Shown here: positions 1 to 9,184 of the stretch, piece after piece
Numbering within the stretch: position 1 is the first letter of the stretch
How the letters are laid out: each line of letters opens with the position of its first letter
Assembly: GCF_001625325.1 (NCBI RefSeq)
Contig: NZ_JRQQ01000002.1
Location: 310,001-374,000, forward strand
Reading direction: 5' to 3'
Length of the DNA stretch: 64,000 nucleotides
Source: Croceicoccus estronivorus
Lineage (GTDB): Bacteria; Pseudomonadota; Alphaproteobacteria; Sphingomonadales; Sphingomonadaceae
The notes under the pieces: model-generated
The model's database searches: none
The model's input: the letters and a program-made list of their open reading frames with translations, nothing else
Told to the model about the DNA's origin: nothing
Program-made: the position numbers and the translations under genes

Positions 1-1390
1 ATGCATCGAAATCGAACGGAGTTTGCCCTCGGACGCGTTCTTCGAATTGCAGCATTGCCCCCCGTGGCGGCAGAGAACGTTGAATGCAGTCGGAGCGAAA
101 ACAACGCTCACACCCAGGGCCTACTGCCGTCGCTCCGCCAAGACCGAACGATATACCTCGCGCCTGAGCCAACTGCGCAGCAAGCTTGGCTTCGACCCCG
201 ATAACCGTCACGAACTGCACTGCAGACAAGTCATTTGCCCCGCGTCCCTCGCCGGTACAGGCGATCGTCAACCACTCTCGTTCGCCCTGCCCTGCTTCTT
301 CCATCGCAATGAGTTGCACGCATATGTTCCCGGCACGTTCGAATGCCTGATGCGCCACCCAGAGCGGACAGCTATATTCCCCTTCCAACAGCAAGGTGCC
401 ACTTGCCCCGGCATAGCGCTTGGAAAACTGCCCGGCACGATCAACCCGAGCCATGAAGAACGGCAAGCCCCGTTGCCCAACTCGTTGCAAAGTGGTCAAC
501 CGGTGAGCCAATTGCTCGAAACTGACCCCGAAACGCCGTTGAAGAATGGCAAGATCATAGCCGGTCTGCTCGCAGGCACGCAAAAAACGACCGTAAGGCA
601 TCAACAAAGCAGCCGCAAAATACGACTGGAGGTGGCGCGCGAAAAACTGGCGTGCGGCCTCATCCGGCAAGCGTGCCCCCTGTACCAGGCTGCGGATCGC
701 CCCGCGTTGCTCCAGGATGGCAAGTTGTATCGCCACCTGGAAGTTCCTCGACGGCAGGCTCAGCATTTCGGACAACTGCAATTGCCGTGCATGGAGATCG
801 AGACGCCGCTGCGAACCCATCAGAACATCGCTCGGCAAGATGCGGACGGAAATCTGATGGCGTTGCCTCAAACGCTCCGTCAAAGCTTGTCCGATGTCGG
901 CATTCGACAAACGCAGTTCATCCGCCAACTCCTCCGCGGCAACGTCGAGATCGGCAAAATGGTTGCGCCAACGCTCGATTTCACGCCGGGCAAGAGTCAA
1001 CGGGCTGGTCTGTCCGGCCCCGGAATCTGCCGACACGCCAGCATCGTAGAGGCGCGCGAAGGCCACAGCCGCTTGCGGAACACTTGCGAGCCATTCAACT
1101 ATTTCTTCGCGATCAATTTCAAGATCGGCGAAACGCTCATCCGCCAGCCTTCGCCGCATCCCATCGATTCCGCCAACGGCTTCTTCCTGCCGCAGCACAC
1201 GCGGGTCAAAATCGAATTGCTCGACCAACTGGACTACCAGACGCGCTGAAACCGGTCTGCGGTTGTGCTCAACCAGGTTCAGATAGCTTGCCGATATACC
1301 CAGCCTGTCAGCCATGGCTGCCTGTGTCAGACCTTCGCGACGGCGCAATCGACGCAAGGCAGGACCAGCAAGAAGAGCAGCATCTGCCAT
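1..1390 (-). CDS. ScfR-family (short-chain fatty acyl) HTH regulator, 3' end beyond window
   Basis: Transcription regulator that probably controls the divergent aceA. Reading the minus strand from an ATG at 1390 gives 463 codons without a stop, so the C-terminus lies outside the window. Residues about 10-65 form an XRE-type helix-turn-helix (LRRLRRREGLTQAAMADRLG, then SASYLNLVEHNRRP). A middle region resembles the ImmA/IrrE-like part of this family but shows no HExxH motif. The C-terminal part carries the paired cysteines typical of DUF2083 (CERCFRSDC, followed by QRSLPPRG). Known members (RamB, PccR) respond to acetate or propionate metabolism. The family's usual length of about 470 residues means only a few residues are missing. 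The assignment to aceA control is inferred from divergent position. Confidence 0.87.
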   Translation of the reverse strand, partial: MADAALLAGPALRRLRRREGLTQAAMADRLGISASYLNLVEHNRRPVSARLVVQLVEQFDFDPRVLRQEEAVGGIDGMRRRLADERFADLEIDREEIVEWLASVPQAAVAFARLYDAGVSADSGAGQTSPLTLARREIERWRNHFADLDVAAEELADELRLSNADIGQALTERLRQRHQISVRILPSDVLMGSQRRLDLHARQLQLSEMLSLPSRNFQVAIQLAILEQRGAIRSLVQGARLPDEAARQFFARHLQSYFAAALLMPYGRFLRACEQTGYDLAILQRRFGVSFEQLAHRLTTLQRVGQRGLPFFMARVDRAGQFSKRYAGASGTLLLEGEYSCPLWVAHQAFERAGNICVQLIAMEEAGQGEREWLTIACTGEGRGANDLSAVQFVTVIGVEAKLAAQLAQARGISFGLGGATAVGPGCERCFRSDCIQRSLPPRGAMLQFEERVRGQTPFDFDA

Positions 1391-1398
1391 ATATCACC

Positions 1399-1414
1399 TG
1401 TAAATATCTTTACA
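1399..1414. promoter_or_regulatory. Perfect inverted repeat TGTAAA-N4-TTTACA in the regulator/aceA intergenic region
   Basis: The 167-base gap between the ScfR-type regulator (start 1390) and aceA (start 1558) is AT-rich and holds a perfect 6+6 base inverted repeat centred 16 bases upstream of the regulator start. This is where an autoregulatory operator would sit. It differs from the TTTGCAAA-type sites reported for RamB/PccR relatives, so its role is inferred from position and symmetry only. Confidence 0.4.
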
Positions 1415-1557
1415 TATTTTCACATCTATTAGCGCATTATGCCGGAGAATAACAATAAAGTGTGTAATATTTTCTGTGCAAGCCACGTGAGGTCCGTCAA
1501 ATGCAAGGCCAAGGGCTAGCCGATGAAAGCCAGCCCCACACTTTCGGAGCTGACGAC

Positions 1558-2844
1558 ATGACCACTTTTGCTGACCTTATCCCCGCCCCGGCAGGCCGTT
1601 TCGATGGCATCAACCGGACTTACGCCGCTGCCGACGTTGAACGCCTGCGCGGATCGGTTCCAGTAGAATACACTCTGGCTCGTCGCGGCGCCCTGAAGCT
1701 GTGGGATCTGCTGCGGAACGAACCCTACATAAACGCTCTGGGCGCCTTGTCAGGCAATCAGGCCATGCAAATGGTCCGCGCCGGCCTCAAGGCAATCTAC
1801 CTGTCAGGCTGGCAGGTTGCTGCTGATGCCAATACCGCCGGTGCCATGTATCCCGACCAGTCGCTCTATCCAGCGAATGCCGGGCCGGAACTCGCGCGGA
1901 AGATCAACAATGCCCTTCAACGTGCCGACCAGGTTGAACATGCTGAAGGCAATTTGACACGCGATTGGTTCGCACCGATCGTTGCCGATGCAGAGGCCGG
2001 CTTTGGGGGCCCCCTCAACTGTTTTGAGATTATGAAGGCCTATATTGCGGCCGGGGCAGCCGGTGTTCACTTTGAGGACCAGCTTGCTGCGGAAAAGAAG
2101 TGCGGCCACCTCGGTGGCAAGGTTCTCATCCCGACCCAGGCGCATATCCGCAATCTCAATGCAGCACGCATGGCAGCAGATACTTGCGGCGTGCCGACCG
2201 TTCTTATCGCACGCACCGATGCGGAAAGCGCCAAGCTGATCACTTCGGACGTCGATGAACGGGATCACGAGTTCCTGACAGGCGAACGCACTCCTGAAGG
2301 TTTCTTCCGCTTGAAGGATGGCACCGGGGTCGATCACTGCATCAAGCGGGGCATTGCCTTCGCTGAACATGCAGACCTGCTCTGGTGGGAAACATCTAAG
2401 CCGAACCTCGATGAAGCAAAGCGCTTTGCCGAAGCGGTGCAGAAAGCCCATCCGGGCAAGATGATGGCCTACAATTGTTCGCCAAGCTTCAACTGGGAAG
2501 CCAATCTCGACAAGGACACCATTGCCAAATACCAGCGCGAACTGGGCGCCATGGGATACAAGTTCCAGTTCGTCACATTGGCCGGCTTCCACAGTTTGAA
2601 CCATGGTATGTTTGAGCTTGCTCGGGGCTATCGTGACCGCGGCATGGCTGCCTATTCGGAACTTCAGCAGGCCGAATTTGCCAGCGAAGCCAATGGCTAC
2701 ACTGCAACTCGCCACCAGCGCGAAGTCGGCACCGGCTATTTCGACGCCGTCGCCACAGCGATTGGTGGTGGGCAAAGCTCAACCACTGCACTCGCGGAAT
2801 CGACGGAAGCCGATCAGTTCAAGAAGGAAGCTGAACTTGCGTAA
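1558..2844 (+). CDS. aceA: Isocitrate lyase
   Basis: Cleaves isocitrate to glyoxylate and succinate, the first step of the glyoxylate shunt used for growth on acetate and fatty acids; cytoplasmic tetramer. The signature KKCGH lies at residues 180-184, with catalytic Cys182, and NCSPSFNW is present further on. The start at 1558 has GGAG seven bases upstream and gives 428 residues, the usual length for bacterial AceA. A longer reading from 1501 adds 19 residues without family support. Malate synthase, its usual partner, is not in the window. The divergent ScfR-type gene is the likely regulator. A short gene follows 23 bases after the stop. Confidence 0.97.
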   Translation: MTTFADLIPAPAGRFDGINRTYAAADVERLRGSVPVEYTLARRGALKLWDLLRNEPYINALGALSGNQAMQMVRAGLKAIYLSGWQVAADANTAGAMYPDQSLYPANAGPELARKINNALQRADQVEHAEGNLTRDWFAPIVADAEAGFGGPLNCFEIMKAYIAAGAAGVHFEDQLAAEKKCGHLGGKVLIPTQAHIRNLNAARMAADTCGVPTVLIARTDAESAKLITSDVDERDHEFLTGERTPEGFFRLKDGTGVDHCIKRGIAFAEHADLLWWETSKPNLDEAKRFAEAVQKAHPGKMMAYNCSPSFNWEANLDKDTIAKYQRELGAMGYKFQFVTLAGFHSLNHGMFELARGYRDRGMAAYSELQQAEFASEANGYTATRHQREVGTGYFDAVATAIGGGQSSTTALAESTEADQFKKEAELA

Positions 2845-2867
2845 ACTCCAAGCTTAGGAGAACGACG

Positions 2868-3041
2868 ATGCAAACCGATACAATGACTTCGCATGAACCG
2901 ACCCGCGCTCGGGCACTTTTGTCCACTGCGGATTTCAAGTTGCTCCGCGCCGCGCTGGCCAGTCATGCGAAAGCGGTGGAGGATCCAGGCGAGCTGGCAA
3001 AGATCAATGCGCTTTATCACCGCTTGGGCACTTATGCCTGA
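2868..3041 (+). CDS. Small protein of unknown function (57 residues) downstream of aceA
   Basis: I do not recognise a family. An ATG at 2868 follows AGGAG at 2856-2860 with a seven-base spacer. It opens a 57-residue frame ending at a TGA just before the terminator at 3068. The predicted product is soluble and mostly helical: after a polar N-terminus (MQTDTMTSHEPTRARALL) come DFKLLRAALASHAKAVED and LAKINALYHRLGTYA. With the strong ribosome site, the 23-base gap from aceA and the shared terminator, it looks like the second gene of an aceA operon. A link to isocitrate lyase is inference from position. Confidence 0.72.
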   Translation: MQTDTMTSHEPTRARALLSTADFKLLRAALASHAKAVEDPGELAKINALYHRLGTYA

Positions 3042-3067
3042 ATAGCTTAATCTCCTGGGGAGGAGAC

Positions 3068-3101
3068 GACGGTCGCCGGGTTTCAAAATCCGGCGGCCGT
3101 C
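3068..3101. terminator. Bidirectional terminator hairpin between aceA operon and M20 hydrolase
   Basis: Inverted repeat with a 12-pair stem (one G-T/A-C mismatch) and a loop of about ten bases rich in T and A. It sits between convergent genes and ends five bases before the stop of the M20 gene. Confidence 0.7.
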
Positions 3102-3105
3102 AACT

Positions 3106-4437
3106 TCATTCTGCTACATCGCCGACAGGCATCAACTCCAGCGCCGCGGCCGCCAGCGCCTCCGCTGCTGTCCCAACGACCTTTTCCGCATCGGGTGCCC
3201 AAAGCGCGCTATGCAGTGAAGGCAGACTCGCCCCACCGATCTGAGCCGCATAGTATTTGTCTTGCGGCACACCACCCACCCAGAAAATCAGCGATCTGAT
3301 GTGGTCAGGGTCGGCCAACCGATAACGCCCGAAATCCTCTCCTGCCATAACGGGTGGCACCTGCTTCACCCGTTCGGCCCCAAAACGGGCAGTAAACAGC
3401 CTTGCCATCTCTTGCGCAAAATCGGGGGTGTTGGCCGCAGCAGGAGTGGAACCTTCCAGAACGGTGACTACCGGCATCCGATCCTCCGGCAATCCCGCGG
3501 CCACTGCCTCTCCGCGGGCAATGCGGGCAATTCCATCGAGCAACAATTTCCGCGTTTCGGCATCGTAGCTGCGAACCGTCAGCTGCAGTTTCGCTTCAGC
3601 AGGAATTACGTTGTGCTTGGTTCCCGCATGGAAACTGCCAACTGTCACTACTGCCGGCTCGATCGGGTTCACTTCCCGGCTGACCAAAGTTTGCAACTTC
3701 ATCACTATCGCACTGGCCAGGACGATTGGATCCTTTGTCGTATGCGGATAAGCCCCGTGTCCCCCCTGCCCTCTAACGAGTATGTCGACGCTATCGACAT
3801 TGGCGTAAGCATATTCAGTTGAATAGCCAATCATACCAGCAGGATACTGCGCGGCATCGTGGAAGGCGAGTGCGTAGTCAGGCTTGGGAAAGCGAGTGTA
3901 AAGCCCATCGTCCAACATCGCCTTGGCGCCAAGGCCCACTTCTTCGCCTGGCTCCGCAATCATAAGCAGGGTCCCAGACCATTGATCTTTTCGAGCGGCC
4001 AGCAACTCGGCAGCGGCAATCCATGCCGTCATGTGAGTATCGTGTCCGCAGGCATGCATCACACCGCTTTCGACACCACTTGAGGAGGTCACACGCACTT
4101 TCGATGCGAAAGGCAGTCCTGTCTCCTCCGTAACTGGCAAGCCATCCATATCGGCCCGCAGCATGACTATCGGCCCGCTACCATTGCGCATTTCAGCGAC
4201 CACGCCTGTTCCGCCGACACCTTCCGTTACCGCGAAACCTAGAGAGCGCATCTGCGCAGCCAGCTTCTTTGCCGTCCGCACTTCCTGCATGCTCAATTCT
4301 GGATGGGCATGAAGGTCTCGATACAATGCCATCAGATCGGGCATACGAGTTGTCAGGGCATCGCGTAGATCATTGGCATGGACCTGGATGGGCATGACCA
4401 TCGCCGCACAGGCAAGCAGAGTCGTTTTGCGAAACAT
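3106..4437 (-). CDS. Secreted M20-family amidohydrolase / metallopeptidase
   Basis: Predicted zinc-dependent amidohydrolase of the HipO/IAA-amino-acid hydrolase group, cleaving N-acyl amino acids or similar amides. An N-terminal signal peptide ending near VHA at residues 20-22 places it in the periplasm. Metal ligands are visible in HACGHDTH, the acidic pair in AEPGEEVG, a later His in FHDAAQYP, and the C-terminal AGEDFGRY and LPSLHSALW. MLRADMDGLP is also typical. The length of 443 residues fits the family plus leader. It converges on aceA and has the SLC13 transporter 36 bases upstream on the same strand, so uptake and hydrolysis could be linked. The substrate cannot be told from sequence. 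Confidence 0.88.
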   Translation of the reverse strand: MFRKTTLLACAAMVMPIQVHANDLRDALTTRMPDLMALYRDLHAHPELSMQEVRTAKKLAAQMRSLGFAVTEGVGGTGVVAEMRNGSGPIVMLRADMDGLPVTEETGLPFASKVRVTSSSGVESGVMHACGHDTHMTAWIAAAELLAARKDQWSGTLLMIAEPGEEVGLGAKAMLDDGLYTRFPKPDYALAFHDAAQYPAGMIGYSTEYAYANVDSVDILVRGQGGHGAYPHTTKDPIVLASAIVMKLQTLVSREVNPIEPAVVTVGSFHAGTKHNVIPAEAKLQLTVRSYDAETRKLLLDGIARIARGEAVAAGLPEDRMPVVTVLEGSTPAAANTPDFAQEMARLFTARFGAERVKQVPPVMAGEDFGRYRLADPDHIRSLIFWVGGVPQDKYYAAQIGGASLPSLHSALWAPDAEKVVGTAAEALAAAALELMPVGDVAE

Positions 4438-4472
4438 GCATCCAGTCTGGCCTCATGCACCCGCAGGTGCAA

Positions 4473-6269
4473 CTACATGCCGTACTGAATGACCAGCAGG
4501 ATCGACAGCGTTACAACCATCAGCAGCACGAGCGGCACACCCGTGCGGAGGTAATCGCCAAAGCTGTAATCGCCCTCTGCCATAATCAGCATGTTTGTCT
4601 GATAGGCGATCGGAGTTGCGTAGCAGAGATTGCACCCGAACAGCACAGCCAGAACCAACGGCTCCGCCGGCATACCCAGATGATTGGCAATGTTGAATGC
4701 AATCGGCGTTCCGATCGTGGCGGCCGTGGCATTGGACGCAAAGTTGGTCAGCGCGGTAACGAACAGCATGATGGCCGCGAGCACCGCCGCAGGGGGAAGG
4801 TACTGGAGAAAAGCTGCCATCAATTCACCCAGCCATGCCGCAGCTCCGGTTTCCATAACCAGACTACCAACCGCGATGCTGGCCGCGACCAGCACAATTA
4901 CTTTGGCAGATAGCGCCCTGCCCACGCGGTCGAATTTCACGCAACCGGTGAGCAGCATGAGAATTGCCCCTCCCAGCGCCGCGATTGCAATGGGGAACAG
5001 GCCGATAGAGGCCGTGCCGATGGAACCGAACATGATAGCTGCCGAAAGCATCGCTTTCGACCGGCGCGGCATCTCCTTCGCCCCATCAAGGATAAGCAAG
5101 CTGTCTCCCCGGGCAAACTCCTGCAAATCATCGACCAGACCAATGGCAAGCAGGACATCCCCTTCCGCGATGCGCAGTTCCCCGGTCGCTTCTTCATGAC
5201 CGGGGCCAATCAGCCGCGGCGGTTTGTGAATGCCCAGGACAGCCACATTATAAAGGTCTGCAATACCGCTGGTCGCCAATGTCCGTTGGAGCAGGCGGGA
5301 ATCGGCAGTGACAGCCATTTCCACCACCATGACGTCATCGCCCAGAGCCGCAGCCTTTTGGCGAATTTTCGCCAGAACCCAACCCGGTGCGACTTCGCCC
5401 TTGAGCGTGCGCACTGCCTCCTCCAGCGCCTCGTGTGTGCCGGAGATCAGAATACGCTGACCAGCCTCCATGGGGCCTGCCGGATTTTCTTCAAATGCGA
5501 AGTCCGCAGGAACACGTGGGCGCAGGGCATCGAGCGCTTTTCCGACCAATTCGCTGCCAACCGGAATCCGTAGCCGGGTCAGGAAGCGACGCTGTTCATG
5601 CATTTCCTCAACACTATGGGCTGGCAGTAGCCGTGGCATCACGAGCCACAGATATGGCAAAGCAACCAGTGCAGCGGTCAAAACGATCGGCGTGTAATGA
5701 AACACGTTCATGTGCGGCATGCCCAGATCGCGGGCAATCGATACAACCAATAGATTGGTCGATGTGCCGATCGTCGTTGCCATTCCACCGATCAGCACCG
5801 CGGCATTAAGGGGAATCAGCGTCTTTGACGCAGGCATCGCGCCGCGTGCCGCAAGTTGCACGAAGATCGGAATCAGCAACACCAGAACAGGCGTATCGTT
5901 GACGATCATCGACAGGAAAAAGGCAATCAGCAGCGAAACCAGCAGCCCGACCTGATGGTTTATCTTCCACACCCGCTCAAGGATGCGTGCCGCCGGATCG
6001 AGAGCCCCGGTTACCACCAATGCCCGCCCCATTATCATCAGCGAGCAGATGGTAATCAGCGCGTAATGCCCGAAGCCACCGAACGCGAGCCGCAACCCGT
6101 CAGTAGGCTGGGTATGGGGAAGCGGAAAGAAATACAGGCCGACCGCTATTACCGCGATAGTCAGCAATGAAACAATTTCCACCGACATGCGACCACGCGC
6201 AAACCCGATGAACATGCCGATCGTGACGACCATAGCGGCCAAAGCATGAAAGGTAGGGAATCCCGGCAT
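4473..6269 (-). CDS. SLC13/DASS-type permease with internal TrkA-C (RCK_C) domains
   Basis: Inner-membrane transporter, probably for a dicarboxylate, sulfate or similar anion driven by a cation gradient. Hydrophobic helices fill residues 1-200 and 395-598. Between them a soluble insert (about 205-390) resembles one or two RCK_C domains. Each membrane half carries a re-entrant motif: ATTIGTSTNLLV near residue 165 and SNATAATIGTPIAFNIA near 515. Length of 598 matches the RCK_C-containing SLC13 permeases common in bacteria. The substrate is unknown. The M20 hydrolase follows on the same strand. Confidence 0.87.
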   Translation of the reverse strand: MPGFPTFHALAAMVVTIGMFIGFARGRMSVEIVSLLTIAVIAVGLYFFPLPHTQPTDGLRLAFGGFGHYALITICSLMIMGRALVVTGALDPAARILERVWKINHQVGLLVSLLIAFFLSMIVNDTPVLVLLIPIFVQLAARGAMPASKTLIPLNAAVLIGGMATTIGTSTNLLVVSIARDLGMPHMNVFHYTPIVLTAALVALPYLWLVMPRLLPAHSVEEMHEQRRFLTRLRIPVGSELVGKALDALRPRVPADFAFEENPAGPMEAGQRILISGTHEALEEAVRTLKGEVAPGWVLAKIRQKAAALGDDVMVVEMAVTADSRLLQRTLATSGIADLYNVAVLGIHKPPRLIGPGHEEATGELRIAEGDVLLAIGLVDDLQEFARGDSLLILDGAKEMPRRSKAMLSAAIMFGSIGTASIGLFPIAIAALGGAILMLLTGCVKFDRVGRALSAKVIVLVAASIAVGSLVMETGAAAWLGELMAAFLQYLPPAAVLAAIMLFVTALTNFASNATAATIGTPIAFNIANHLGMPAEPLVLAVLFGCNLCYATPIAYQTNMLIMAEGDYSFGDYLRTGVPLVLLMVVTLSILLVIQYGM

Positions 6270-6325
6270 TACCTGTGCACCAGGCAGTCATGCAACATTG
6301 CGGGTTTCCTCCTCGAAAACGCAGC

Positions 6326-6410
6326 TGGTGCCCCTGGCCCGACTCGAACGGGCACTTCCGTAGAAACTCGATTTTGAGTCGAGCGCGTCTACCAATTCCG
6401 CCACAGGGGC
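6326..6410 (-). tRNA. tRNA-Leu(CAA)
   Basis: An 85-nucleotide cloverleaf of class II size. The acceptor strands GCCCCTG and CAGGGGC pair, followed by discriminator A and an encoded CCA. The anticodon stem CTCGA/TCGAG encloses loop CTCAAAA, giving anticodon CAA. There is a long variable arm and a T-loop GTTCGAGTC. Confidence 0.97.
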
Positions 6411-6575
6411 ACTGCGTTGAGTGGGTTTAGAACAATCCGAATGATTCGTGAATCATGCAGATCACTCCAACCCTATGTTGCCGCGTCGTTTCTTGCGAAA
6501 ATCGAGCCCGACCCTCTCTACGCGATGCTCTAACGAGACAAATGCTCCGCATCAAGCACCGTAAAGACGATTACT
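6411..6575. other. Non-coding gap with a 16-base palindrome
   Basis: No open frame with a ribosome site was seen. It holds a perfect inverted repeat, ATGATTC-GT-GAATCAT, at 6441-6456. That is 31-46 bases upstream of the tRNA-Leu 5' end and downstream of the phosphatase gene. It could be an operator or part of a weak terminator. Confidence 0.4.
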
Positions 6576-7397
6576 TCAGCCTTTGAGCGCTCCTACAATA
6601 AGCTTGTGCAATCGGGAATGGAGCGCATCATTGCCCGCCAACACCTGGGTGTCGCAAATCGGGTCGGAACGCCCTCTCCAATCAGACACAAAACCGCCAG
6701 CTTCACGAACGAGAAGGCATCCTGCAGCCGTATCCCACGGCTGAAGATTACTCTCCCAAAAGCCATCGTATCGCCCGGCCGCAACCCAGGCCAGATCAAG
6801 CGAAGCAGAGCCAAACCGACGGATCCCAGCCACCTTCGGGCCGATTTCCGCATAGATCTTTACCCATTCGTTGGGATCGCCCGCCCCAGCAAAGGGAATG
6901 CCCGTAGCGATCAGCGCCTCATCCAGATGCCGCCGCGACGAAACGCGCAAACGACCGTCATGCAGCCATGCACCACGCGTCTTTTCCGCCCAATAGGTTT
7001 CATCGGTAATCGGCTGATAGATGACACCGGCAATGACATCGCCCCAGCCCTTACCATCCAGTCGCGGTTCCTGAGCAGCGATTGAAATCGCAAAGTGCGG
7101 AATCCCGTGAAGGAAGTTACTTGTGCCATCCAAGGGATCTATAACCCAACGCGGCTTCGTCGGGTCGCCTTCGATTATGCCCCCCTCCTCCAGCACAAAG
7201 CCCCAATCCGGCCGTGCCTGAAGGAGTTCGTCATATAAGGTACGCTCCGAAGCCCGATCGGCCTTGGAAACGAAATCTGCAGGTCCCTTCCGGCTAACCT
7301 GCAGATGTTCGACTTCACCAAAGTCGCGACGCAACCGCCCGCCCGCCTTGCGTGCGGCACGTTCCATCACGCGAATAAGGCCTGATACTGCAGCCAT
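6576..7397 (-). CDS. suhB: Inositol monophosphatase family protein (SuhB-like)
   Basis: Magnesium-dependent phosphatase of the IMPase fold; SuhB relatives dephosphorylate inositol-1-phosphate and can act in ribosomal RNA antitermination. The metal-site motifs are LEEGG (about residue 68), DPLDGTSNFLHG (about 85-96) and WDTAAGCLLVREAGG (about 220). The length of 273 fits. AGGA lies eight bases before the ATG. It is the last gene of a thiE-efp-secreted protein-suhB series on this strand. The symbol is by family; a HisN or CysQ role cannot be excluded. A second, divergent member lies at 33126-33935. Confidence 0.87.
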   Translation of the reverse strand: MAAVSGLIRVMERAARKAGGRLRRDFGEVEHLQVSRKGPADFVSKADRASERTLYDELLQARPDWGFVLEEGGIIEGDPTKPRWVIDPLDGTSNFLHGIPHFAISIAAQEPRLDGKGWGDVIAGVIYQPITDETYWAEKTRGAWLHDGRLRVSSRRHLDEALIATGIPFAGAGDPNEWVKIYAEIGPKVAGIRRFGSASLDLAWVAAGRYDGFWESNLQPWDTAAGCLLVREAGGFVSDWRGRSDPICDTQVLAGNDALHSRLHKLIVGALKG

Positions 7398-7448
7398 ATT
7401 ATTTCCTGTTACCTCCGCAGCAACTGCGAAGGATCACGCCTTTCGGGC

Positions 7449-7835
7449 TTAGCGCCCCTTGGACGGATCGGTTTTTGCGGGTGCCGGATTGCCCTTGGGC
7501 ATGCCGCAAACTGCGGCGGAGGCGGCATAGATATGATTCGGATTCTTCGGATCGAGCTTTTCATTTTCGCTCAGAACCTTGCCGGCGGCCAGGCTGATCT
7601 TGCGAACCGGATTATTGTAAAGGCAAGCGATCAGCGCGCCCTTCTGTTCCTTGGTCACCTGATCGGAGTTCAATGCCCCCACGAAAGAGCGCACGATGAC
7701 GACCCCTCGCTGAATGTCCTCAGCAGTGTTGCCCGGCACCACCTTGGCGTCGTCGGCTTTCTTGTCTGCGGCCAGAACTGCCGACGGGGCGGCGACCGCC
7801 GCAATCGCGGCAGCGAGAAGGATCGTCTTGCGCAT
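7449..7835 (-). CDS. Small secreted protein of unknown function
   Basis: I do not recognise a named domain. An ATG at 7835 gives 128 residues; a TTG six bases upstream would overlap the efp stop and adds nothing. The first 22 residues are a clear signal peptide (MRKTILLAAAIAAVAAPSAV, then LA), so the mature protein is periplasmic. It contains two cysteines (ALIACLYN and AAVCGMPK) that could pair. The C-terminus is rich in Pro, Ala and Lys. It lies directly after efp and 51 bases before the phosphatase gene. Confidence 0.75.
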   Translation of the reverse strand: MRKTILLAAAIAAVAAPSAVLAADKKADDAKVVPGNTAEDIQRGVVIVRSFVGALNSDQVTKEQKGALIACLYNNPVRKISLAAGKVLSENEKLDPKNPNHIYAASAAVCGMPKGNPAPAKTDPSKGR

Positions 7836-7837
7836 TA

Positions 7838-8401
7838 TCAATCTGCCTTTCTTACATATTCACGGGCATAAACATCGACGATGATCCGTGTGCCGCTTTC
7901 AATATGCGGCGGGACCATGACGCGAACTCCGTTGTCGAGAATCGCAGGCTTGTAACTGGAACTGGCGGTCTGCCCTTTCACCACTGCATCGGCTTCGACG
8001 ATGGTGGCTTCGACCTGTTCGGGAAGCTGCACACTGATTGGACGTTCCTCGTAGAGTTCGAGCGTTACATCCATGCCATCCTGCAGAAACGCCACGGCAT
8101 CGCCAAGAAGATCCGCAGGCAGCTGGAGCTGGTCGTATGTGTCCTTGTCCATGAACACCAGCTGATCGCCATCCGCATAAAGATACTGAAAATCTTTCGT
8201 ATCCAGACGGACGCGCTCAACCGTATCAGCACTGCGAAAGCGAACATTCGTTTTCCGGCCGTCGATGAGATTTTTCATCTCAACCTGCATGAAGGCGCCG
8301 CCTTTGCCCGGCTGCGTGTGCTGGGTCTTGGCAACCTTCCAGATGCCCTTCTCATATTCGAGAATATTGCCGGGACGAATGTCCACGCCGCTGATTTTCA
8401 T
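7838..8401 (-). CDS. efp: Elongation factor P
   Basis: Ribosome-bound factor that enters between the P and E sites to relieve stalling at polyproline runs. The N-terminal KOW-like domain (residues 1-65) carries the tip loop QPGKGGAF with Lys33, the residue modified in many bacteria. Two OB domains follow (about 66-125 and 130-187), ending in the family's [15 protein letters not shown]. Length of 187 is standard. Proline-rich proteins nearby (for example 54715-56544) are plausible clients. Confidence 0.97.
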   Translation of the reverse strand: MKISGVDIRPGNILEYEKGIWKVAKTQHTQPGKGGAFMQVEMKNLIDGRKTNVRFRSADTVERVRLDTKDFQYLYADGDQLVFMDKDTYDQLQLPADLLGDAVAFLQDGMDVTLELYEERPISVQLPEQVEATIVEADAVVKGQTASSSYKPAILDNGVRVMVPPHIESGTRIIVDVYAREYVRKAD

Positions 8402-8499
8402 AAACTCGCTCTTTCGAGAAAATAGCTAATGTCTTGCGCGGCCCCTAGCGGCTGGCTGCTGCCGGAGCAAGGGCATCGGCTTCCATTCCCTGCGTGGAA

Positions 8500-9123
8500 T
8501 CAGGTCAACCGCTCTGCGAAGGCCTGAACCGCACGAACCTCGTCACCACTCCATACGGCATTGCAAACAGCTAGAAAATCTGCCCCTGCCTCGACAAGAG
8601 GCAAGCAATTTTCCGGCGTTATTCCTCCAATCGCGACGCAAGGCAGTTCGAAATACATCTGCCACCACTCAAGGATTTCCAGTTCGGCCCGATGCTCGAC
8701 ATCCTTGGTTGTTGTCGGGAAAAACGCTCCGAAGGCGACGTAGTCGGCCCCGGCCTCACCAGCTTCCATCGCGAGATGACGGCTATTGTGGCACGTCACG
8801 CCGATTTGCGCCTCTCTGCCAAGCAGTTCACGTGCTTCACGCACATCGCCATCTCCCTGCCCCAGATGGACACCGTCAGCACCGATCCGTTTGGCCAGCG
8901 CAACCGAGTCGTTAACGATGAAGCCCACGTCACGATCCGCACAGATCGCCTGAAGCGGCTCTGCAAGCCGCACCGCCTCGTGCTGATCAACGCCCTTCAC
9001 ACGAAACTGAAAGGCAGTGACCGGCATTTCGGGACGCTGAGCATCTAGTGCGCGGGCAAGCCGGTCGGGGAATGTGCCGCTGACATCAAGCGGCGAGATA
9101 AGATAGAGTTGGCAATCTGACAT
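8500..9123 (-). CDS. thiE: Thiamine phosphate synthase
   Basis: Joins the pyrimidine diphosphate and thiazole phosphate halves of thiamine. A TIM barrel of 207 residues with FQFRVKG (substrate strand), IVNDSVALAKRIGADGVHLG (pyrophosphate side), YVAFGAFFPTTTK and CVAIGGITPEN (phosphate loop). No other thiamine gene is adjacent and I see no TPP riboswitch elements in the 61 bases upstream. A 98-base gap separates it from efp, so co-transcription is uncertain. Confidence 0.9.
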   Translation of the reverse strand: MSDCQLYLISPLDVSGTFPDRLARALDAQRPEMPVTAFQFRVKGVDQHEAVRLAEPLQAICADRDVGFIVNDSVALAKRIGADGVHLGQGDGDVREARELLGREAQIGVTCHNSRHLAMEAGEAGADYVAFGAFFPTTTKDVEHRAELEILEWWQMYFELPCVAIGGITPENCLPLVEAGADFLAVCNAVWSGDEVRAVQAFAERLT

Positions 9124-9184
9124 AAAGACGCCCTGTATAGGTGAGAATGAGTCCCGCCAAGGCTATGGAACGCAATGAGGGCCG

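Noticed and set aside
23-1249. Long plus-strand open frame (408 codons) at the left edge
   Set aside because: It is antisense to the ScfR-type regulator, whose minus-strand frame shows clear HTH and cysteine motifs; the plus reading resembles nothing.
9124-9184. TPP riboswitch upstream of thiE
   Set aside because: The gap is only 61 bases, shared with a divergent gene, and lacks the THI-box sequences.
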